Source: JAKOUL01 sp035378845
GTDB taxonomy: Bacteria > Dictyoglomota > Dictyoglomia > Dictyoglomales > Dictyoglomaceae
Direction of reading: 5' to 3'
Length of the DNA: 17,560 nucleotides
NCBI GenBank assembly: GCA_035378845.1
Contig: DAOSUP010000025.1
Location: 1 to 17,560 of the forward strand
The position numbers were made by a program, and so were the translations under genes. Within the stretch, counting starts at the first letter, position 1. Every line of letters starts with the position of its first letter. The notes beneath the pieces are model-generated. The model searched no databases. It worked only from the letters and a program-made list of their open reading frames with translations, and was not told the DNA's origin. Below are positions 13,528-17,560 of the stretch, piece by piece.

Positions 13528-14352
13528 TTATTCTAAAAATTTTCTTACAATTCTTTCCAATTCTTCAATACTTTTATACTCTATAGTTAATTTTCCTTTA
13601 TTAGGATTTTTAGGCTGAATTTTGACCCTTGTCCCCAGATATTTTTCTAACTGTTCTTCTAAGGCATCAATTTCTGGATCTTTAAACCTTTTTATTACTT
13701 TTTTCGTTTTTACAAGATCTTCTGTCTCTCTTACGGATAGTTTCTTACTAATAACCTTTTGAGCAATAATCCTTTGTAATGCTGGATCTTCAATTCCAAG
13801 AAGTGTTCTTGCATGTCCATAGGTAAGATTTCCCCTTCTTACCTCTTCTTGAATATCAGGAGGAAGCTGAAGAAGTCTCAAAAAATTAGTAACCTCTGAT
13901 CTACTTATAGAAAGTCTCTGGGCAAGTTCTTCTTGGGTAACTTTAAAGGTTTCAATATAAGATTGAAAAGCTTTTGCCTTTTCAATAGGATTTAGATCTT
14001 CTCTTTGAAGATTTTCAGTAAGCGTTATATCTAATGCAGTCTGATCATCTAATTCTTTGATAATCACTGGTATTTTTTGTAGTCCTGCTGCTTTTGCACC
14101 ACGATATCTTCTTTCTCCTGCTATAATTTCATAGACTTCTCCTTTTGGTCTCACTAAGATAGGCTGAAGTATTCCCACATTCTTTATGGAATCCACTAAC
14201 TCCTGAAGGGTATCTGGATTCAACGTATTTCGGGGCTGATTAGGATTTGGGACGATCTTCTCTATGGGAATCTCCTCTACCAATTCTTTCTCTTCATCCA
14301 CCTCAATGAGTGCCTCAAGACCTCTTCCTAATCCTTTCTTTTTAGAAGACAC
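13528..14352 (-). CDS. parB: Chromosome-partition protein ParB (Spo0J)
   Basis: DNA-binding CTPase that loads on parS and spreads as a clamp to organise the origin region and recruit SMC. The 274 residues show the whole chromosomal ParB layout: N-terminal ParA-contact segment KKKGLGRGLEALI (4-16), CTP-binding boxes with GERRYRGAK (79-87) and ENLQRE (113-118), a helix-turn-helix parS-binding domain (about 135-165, TQEELAQRLSISRSEVTNFLRL region), linker, and a C-terminal dimerisation domain (about 225-274). The start is GTG at 14352, with AGGTGA six bases upstream inside parA; the genes overlap by 11 bases, so translation is coupled. A perfect parS site lies just upstream of parA. Confidence 0.96.
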   Translation of the reverse strand: MSSKKKGLGRGLEALIEVDEEKELVEEIPIEKIVPNPNQPRNTLNPDTLQELVDSIKNVGILQPILVRPKGEVYEIIAGERRYRGAKAAGLQKIPVIIKELDDQTALDITLTENLQREDLNPIEKAKAFQSYIETFKVTQEELAQRLSISRSEVTNFLRLLQLPPDIQEEVRRGNLTYGHARTLLGIEDPALQRIIAQKVISKKLSVRETEDLVKTKKVIKRFKDPEIDALEEQLEKYLGTRVKIQPKNPNKGKLTIEYKSIEELERIVRKFLE

Positions 14353-15118
14353 GTTCTATCACCTCTTTAGCAAATTCTCTATAAGATTCTGCTCCCGCAG
14401 AATCAGGAGCATACTCAAAGATAGATAACGAATAACTTGGGGCTTCACTTAATCTCACATTCCTCGGTATTACAGTATTAAATACCTTCTCCTTGAAATA
14501 CTCTTTAGCTTCTTCTAAAACTTGTTGAGCTAACGTAGTTCTACTATACATAGTGAGAAGAATACCAAGTATTTCTAAGTTTTGATTAAGATTTTTCTTT
14601 ATTAAATTTATGGTTTTTATAAGCTGAGAGATACCCTCTAAAGCATAATACTCACACTGAAGAGGGATTAAAACATAATGCGCTGCTACTAAGGCATTTA
14701 CAGTAAGAAGACCCAAAGAGGGGGGAGAATCTATAATAATAAAATCAAAATTCTCTACAACCTTAGCTAAAACTTCTTTCAGTTTCAACTCTCTAAAAAG
14801 TGCAGAAACTAATTCCACCTCTGCTCCTGCAAGATCTATATCTGAAGGGATTATAAATAGATTACTCCGAGCTGAATTCTTCCCATCCCCAAGGGGATAT
14901 ATCACATTCTCTACAACGACCTCCTGTATTAAAGCAGAATAAAGGTTAGGTTTTTTACTTTTAAGAGAAGAAATTCCACTGGTAGCATTCCCTTGGGGAT
15001 CCGCATCTACAATAAGCACTTTTTTCCCCATTTCTGCAAGGATATATCCAAGATTTATAACGGTAGTAGTTTTCCCAACTCCACCTTTTTGATTAGCAAC
15101 TACAATAACTTTCCCCAT
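14342..15118 (-). CDS. parA: Chromosome-partition ATPase ParA (Soj)
   Basis: MinD/ParA-family ATPase of 258 residues that binds DNA nonspecifically in its ATP form and is discharged by ParB, driving origin separation and often regulating initiation through DnaA. It begins directly with the deviant Walker A (NQKGGVGKTTT, 10-19, with signature K11 and K16). It continues with Walker A' DADPQGNATSG (38-48) and switch II DSPPSLG (130-136). There is no N-terminal helix-turn-helix, which marks it as a chromosomal Soj rather than a plasmid type Ia ParA. GGGGAG at 15123-15128 lies only 4 bases from ATG. The gene starts 14 bases from the parS site and 36 bases after the demi-ferritin gene, with no visible promoter between, so it is probably cotranscribed with that gene. 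Confidence 0.96.
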   Translation of the reverse strand: MGKVIVVANQKGGVGKTTTVINLGYILAEMGKKVLIVDADPQGNATSGISSLKSKKPNLYSALIQEVVVENVIYPLGDGKNSARSNLFIIPSDIDLAGAEVELVSALFRELKLKEVLAKVVENFDFIIIDSPPSLGLLTVNALVAAHYVLIPLQCEYYALEGISQLIKTINLIKKNLNQNLEILGILLTMYSRTTLAQQVLEEAKEYFKEKVFNTVIPRNVRLSEAPSYSLSIFEYAPDSAGAESYREFAKEVIERVF

Positions 15119-15131
15119 CTATCTCCCCAAA

Positions 15132-15147
15132 TGTTTCACGTGAAACA
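15132..15147. promoter_or_regulatory. parS centromere site
   Basis: TGTTTCACGTGAAACA is a perfect 16-bp palindrome identical to the conserved bacterial parS consensus; the symmetry extends to 22 bp (15129-15150). It lies between parA and the demi-ferritin gene and occupies most of that 35-base gap. It is the binding site for the ParB encoded 0.8-1.6 kb away. Chromosomal parS sites cluster near oriC, which suggests this window is in the origin region. Confidence 0.96.
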
Positions 15148-15153
15148 TTTACT

Positions 15154-15459
15154 TTAACCTTTAAGCTCCTTCATCATCTCTTTTACTTCTTTCTCTCCCT
15201 GCTGATAGAATTTTTCTTCATCTTTATCAAGTTCCTTCAAAAGTTTTAAAAATTCGCCAGCATGAACTTTCTCTTCATCAGCAATATCATAGAGAACCTT
15301 CTTAGCAAGAGGATCATCGGTAGATTCTGCAATCTCTGTATAAAGTTGAATTGCCTCATACTCCGCAGCAATAAAAAATCTAATGGATCTAATTAACTCC
15401 TCTTTATTAACCTTTCTATGCGCACTTAGTACAGAATAAGGAGTACCAAATTCAGGCAT
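15154..15459 (-). CDS. Demi-ferritin / encapsulated-ferritin-like diiron protein
   Basis: Small helical protein of 101 residues, about half the length of a classical ferritin subunit. Two antiparallel helices carry one ligand set: E33 in AAEYEA on the first helix and E62/E63 with H66 in DEEKVH on the second. This ExxH-type half site must dimerise to build a diiron centre, as in encapsulated ferritin (EncFtn) and related archaeal and Thermotogales proteins, where it oxidises Fe(II). The C-terminal tail is a charged helix (EEKFYQQGEKEVKEMMKEL) without an evident encapsulin-targeting peptide, and no encapsulin gene is in the window. GGGAGG at 15470-15475 sits 10 bases before ATG. It heads the unit that continues into parA and parB. 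A rubrerythrin-like peroxide role is an alternative. Confidence 0.82.
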   Translation of the reverse strand: MPEFGTPYSVLSAHRKVNKEELIRSIRFFIAAEYEAIQLYTEIAESTDDPLAKKVLYDIADEEKVHAGEFLKLLKELDKDEEKFYQQGEKEVKEMMKELKG

Positions 15460-15495
15460 TTTACTAATTCCTCCCTCTTGAAATTTATTTAGGTT

Positions 15496-15504
15496 ATTAT
15501 AACA
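15496..15504 (-). promoter_or_regulatory. Extended -10 promoter for the demi-ferritin-parAB unit
   Basis: Minus-strand TGT-TATAAT is a perfect -10 with the TGn extension, about 37 bases before the demi-ferritin start. No -35 consensus is seen at the right spacing. It is the only convincing promoter found upstream of parAB. Confidence 0.5.
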
Positions 15505-15651
15505 TAAAAAATATGAGAGAGATAGGGTACTTTAACTTCTTTAATAAGAAATAAATCTTCATAATAAAACTTTAATTAGATTCTAAATTAAATTTAATTC
15601 TACCTTCATCTTCCTTTAATATTTACTTTTTATTATCATACTTGAAAACTC

Positions 15652-15707
15652 TATAAAAGGGAGGTGATGTAAAAATTTAAATAATCCTTCTTGAGTATAT
15701 ATCTCCC
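15652..15707 (+). promoter_or_regulatory. Candidate promoter and structured leader of pstS
   Basis: TATAAA at 15652-15657 is the best -10 candidate ahead of pstS; its -35 (TTTATT) is weak. The leader then contains GGGAGGTGAT (15659-15668), a near-perfect extended match to the 16S anti-Shine-Dalgarno, but no usable start follows (ATG is directly adjacent and is followed by TAA). GGGAGGTG (15659-15666) can pair with TATCTCCC (15700-15707). No clear tandem Pho box was found in the AT-rich 272-bp gap. Confidence 0.3.
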
Positions 15708-15731
15708 AAAATATTTAAAGGAGGGAATTTT

Positions 15732-16757
15732 ATGAAAAAAATCTTAGTAATTCTATCCTTAATTCTTCTCTCATCATTAGCATGGGGACAAGTATTAATC
15801 AATGGCGCTGGTGCCAGTTTTCCATATCCTCTATACTCTAGGTGGTTTTACGAGTTTGAAAAGGAAACAGGGATAAAAATAAATTATCAAGCAGTAGGGA
15901 GTGGCGCAGGAATTCAACAGATACAAGCAGGCACAATAGATTTCGGAGCATCCGATTCTCCTCTTACAGGAAAAGAGCAGCAAGACTCAGGACTCATTAT
16001 GATCCCAGAAGTGGCAGGAGCAGTAGCTATGGTATATAATCTCCCAGGTATTGATAAAGGACTAAAACTTACAAGACAGATTATTGCAGATATCTACCTT
16101 GGAAAAATCAGAAAATGGAATGATCCTAAGATTAAAGCTATAAACCCTGACTTAAAACTCCCTGACGTACCTATCACCGTAGTAAGAAGATCCGATGGAA
16201 GTGGGACCACAGATATTTTTACTCATTTTCTATCAGCAGTAAGCCCTGAATGGAAAGAAAAGGTTGGAGCAGGAACATCGGTAAATTGGATAGTAGGATT
16301 GGGAGGAAAAGGAAATGCAGGAATAGCAGGGCTTGTCCAAAATACCATTGGAGCCATAGGATATGTAGAACTTGCATATGCAGTGCAGAATAATATTCCA
16401 TATGCTCAGATTAGAAATAAGTCTGGAAACTATGTATATCCTTCTATAGAAACAACAAAAAATGCTGCACTATCTTATAAAGTACCACAAGATTTTTATG
16501 TGTATATCGTAGATGCCTCGGGTAAGAATAGTTACCCCATATCAGGATATACCTTCCTTATTTTAAGGAAAGAGCAAAAGGATTTAGAAAAGGCAAAAGC
16601 TATAGTAAAATTCATAAGTTGGGCTTATGAAAAAGGAGATTCCTTTGCAGAAGAACTACTTTATGTCCCACTCCCCGAGGATGTAAAGAAACAAGCCCTA
16701 AAAAGATTGGATCTTCTAACCTACCAAAATAAAAAAGTAACAGACCTTCTTAAGTAG
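15732..16757 (+). CDS. pstS: Phosphate ABC transporter substrate-binding protein PstS
   Basis: Periplasmic high-affinity phosphate-binding protein of 341 residues. A Sec signal peptide (1-19, cleavage after AWG) has no lipobox cysteine, so the mature protein is soluble. Phosphate-binding loops are clear: GAGASFPYPLY (25-35), GSGAG (56-60), DFGASD (70-75) and RSDGSGTT (153-160). AAAGGAGGG ends 7 bases before the ATG. No pstC, pstA, pstB or phoU follows; a strong terminator and sfsA come next, so the membrane and ATPase subunits must lie elsewhere, or this copy acts as an extra binding protein. Regulation by phosphate is expected from the family but not shown by the sequence. Confidence 0.95.
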   Translation: MKKILVILSLILLSSLAWGQVLINGAGASFPYPLYSRWFYEFEKETGIKINYQAVGSGAGIQQIQAGTIDFGASDSPLTGKEQQDSGLIMIPEVAGAVAMVYNLPGIDKGLKLTRQIIADIYLGKIRKWNDPKIKAINPDLKLPDVPITVVRRSDGSGTTDIFTHFLSAVSPEWKEKVGAGTSVNWIVGLGGKGNAGIAGLVQNTIGAIGYVELAYAVQNNIPYAQIRNKSGNYVYPSIETTKNAALSYKVPQDFYVYIVDASGKNSYPISGYTFLILRKEQKDLEKAKAIVKFISWAYEKGDSFAEELLYVPLPEDVKKQALKRLDLLTYQNKKVTDLLK

Positions 16758-16770
16758 CCTTAAAGATATT

Positions 16771-16803
16771 AGAGGGGGGAAAGGATTTCTCTCCCCCCTT
16801 TTA
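16771..16803 (+). terminator. Intrinsic terminator of pstS
   Basis: AGAGGGGGGA (16771-16780) pairs with TCCCCCC followed by TTTT (16792-16802), giving a GC-rich core of six G-C pairs plus flanking A-T and G-U pairs, then a T-rich run TTTTATGTTAT. It begins 13 bases after the pstS stop and abuts the promoter of sfsA. Confidence 0.85.
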
Positions 16804-16812
16804 TGTTATACT
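16804..16812 (+). promoter_or_regulatory. Extended -10 promoter of sfsA
   Basis: TGT-TATACT is an extended -10 element overlapping the tail of the pstS terminator. The expected transcription start (about 16819) is within two bases of the sfsA ATG at 16821, which predicts a leaderless mRNA. No -35 box is visible. Confidence 0.45.
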
Positions 16813-16820
16813 ATAACGAT

Positions 16821-17477
16821 ATGAAATTTAGAGCATTAGAAGAAGCAGAAGTTATAAAAAGAGAAAAGAGGTTCAGATTATATATAAAACACAATGGTGA
16901 AGAAAAGCTATCCTATCTTCCTAACCCTGGAAGGCTTCAGGAAATCATCTATCCTTCTGCAAAAATCTACGTTATGCCCACAGAAAATCCTAAAAGGAAA
17001 ACAAGATTTGAAGCAGTATTAGGCATGCAAGACTCTCATTTTGTTTCCTTAAATGCAAGTCTTGCTAACAAAATCTTTGAAGAAAGCTTGCCTTTTTTCC
17101 CTGTAAAAGTAAAAGAATTTCGTAGAGAAGTTTATTTTCAAGGTAAGAGATACGACTTCCTAATAAATAGTAGAATCTTAATAGAGGTAAAATCAGTTAC
17201 TCTTGTTAAAGATAGAGTAGGATTATTTCCTGATGCCCCCACAAAAAGAGGTGCTCAGCACTTAGAATTTATGATCGACTGGATCTTTGAAAAATGGGTG
17301 GTATTTGTGGTTCAAAGAGACGATGTGGATATAGTTATGCCAAATAAAGAACTGGATCCCAGATTTTACAACTCTGCCAAAAAACTTTACGAGAACAAAG
17401 GTGCCTTTTTTGCCTTTAAATGTAATGTAAATCTTGAAGGTATATATTTCAAGGATTTTGTAAATGTCAAAATATAG
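16821..17477 (+). CDS. sfsA: SfsA family DNA/RNA nuclease
   Basis: Protein of 218 residues in the SfsA family, first named for stimulating maltose genes in E. coli and now regarded as a PD-(D/E)xK-type nuclease with an N-terminal OB-like domain. Family motifs are present: YLPNPGRL (32-39), the catalytic set D112 (RYDFLI) and E122-x-K124 (ILIEVKSVTL), and FPDAPTKRGAQHL (136-148). I start at ATG 16821 (MKFRALEEAE), which matches the usual SfsA N-terminus. The ATG six codons earlier lies in the pstS terminator and upstream of the likely transcription start. Neither start has a Shine-Dalgarno, unlike nearly every other gene here. The 3' end overlaps the next gene by 14 bases. Confidence 0.92.
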   Translation: MKFRALEEAEVIKREKRFRLYIKHNGEEKLSYLPNPGRLQEIIYPSAKIYVMPTENPKRKTRFEAVLGMQDSHFVSLNASLANKIFEESLPFFPVKVKEFRREVYFQGKRYDFLINSRILIEVKSVTLVKDRVGLFPDAPTKRGAQHLEFMIDWIFEKWVVFVVQRDDVDIVMPNKELDPRFYNSAKKLYENKGAFFAFKCNVNLEGIYFKDFVNVKI

Positions 17478-17560
17478 CTCAGCCATAGAAAAAATTAGAG
17501 AAATTGAAGAGATTGCATCTCCTTTAGTAAAAGAAAGATTAAAAGAGTTTGAGGATTTAG
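17464..17560 (+). CDS. 5' end of a gene, possibly an Ogg-type N-glycosylase/DNA lyase (cut by window edge)
   Basis: An ATG at 17464, overlapping the end of sfsA in another frame and preceded at 8 bases by AAGGA (17451-17455), opens a frame of 32 codons with no stop before the right edge. The visible helical N-terminus (MSKYSSAIEKIREIEEIASP, then LVKERLKEFEDL) resembles, from memory, the start of the Thermotoga and archaeal Ogg2 8-oxoguanine glycosylases, which have a similar IRE...P-LV-R-EF-L pattern. Too little is present to show the catalytic helix-hairpin-helix, so the function is tentative. It is in operon with sfsA. Confidence 0.5.
   Translation, partial: MSKYSSAIEKIREIEEIASPLVKERLKEFEDL

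Noticed and set aside
15541..15650. Repeated TTTAA(T/C) words upstream of pstS as possible Pho boxes
   Set aside because: Spacing is irregular and the words are expected in such AT-rich DNA; no tandem 11-base pattern is seen.
15667..15672. ATG-TAA start-stop element in the pstS leader
   Set aside because: The Shine-Dalgarno-like motif is only two bases from the ATG, too close for normal initiation.
16803..16820. Upstream ATG giving SfsA six more residues (MLYYND)
   Set aside because: It lies in the pstS terminator T-run and upstream of the likely transcription start, and the extra residues do not fit the family N-terminus.
1..17560. CRISPR arrays, tRNA/rRNA genes, insertion sequences, prophage genes and toxin-antitoxin pairs
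   Set aside because: Looked for on both strands; no regular direct repeats, cloverleaf sequences, transposase motifs or paired small genes were found.

Overview
The window looks like chromosomal DNA of a thermophilic, AT-rich bacterium, most likely Dictyoglomus or a close relative. This is inferred from the low G+C, the dense operons with strong GGAGG ribosome sites, and a mix of genes (cello-oligosaccharide ABC importer plus GH3 glucosidase, homodimeric NADP-type isocitrate dehydrogenase, demi-ferritin, Soj/Spo0J, SfsA) that recalls Thermotoga and Dictyoglomus. Both secreted binding proteins have Sec signal peptides without a lipobox cysteine, which fits a diderm envelope with a true periplasm. 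A run of exactly 100 N at 9269-9368 shows this is a draft scaffold.

Left part (1-8600, all minus strand). A five-gene importer (binding protein, two permeases, two ATPases; 8416 down to 2840) is followed by a terminator and then by a separately transcribed GH3 beta-glucosidase (2640-391) with its own promoter and terminator. Although built like an oligopeptide (Dpp/Opp) transporter, the binding protein most resembles the cellobiose-binding protein TM0031 of Thermotoga maritima, and the layout recalls the TM0025-TM0031 locus. I therefore read it as import of beta-glucan oligosaccharides followed by cytoplasmic hydrolysis to glucose. The left edge cuts an unknown membrane-protein gene.

Middle part (8609-13322). 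An unrecognised 447-codon gene interrupted by the N run is divergent from icd, which ends convergently (9 bp overlap) with a two-gene minus-strand unit: a PAS-GGDEF-HD-GYP c-di-GMP protein and a HAD phosphatase.

Right part (13528-17560). A minus-strand unit of demi-ferritin, parA and parB has one perfect parS site in the short gap before parA. Divergent from it are a solitary pstS with a strong terminator, then sfsA with a probably leaderless start, overlapping the first codons of a gene that may encode an Ogg-type DNA glycosylase cut by the right edge.

No tRNA, rRNA, CRISPR array, insertion sequence or prophage was seen. No intergenic gap exceeds 300 bases. I found no clear multi-gene novel system. 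The best leads are the unknown gene around the gap, the demi-ferritin/parS/parAB arrangement, and several regulatory structures: an AT-only palindrome and a possible leaderless upstream ORF ahead of the importer, promoter-overlapping inverted repeats, and promoters placed inside or against terminators.
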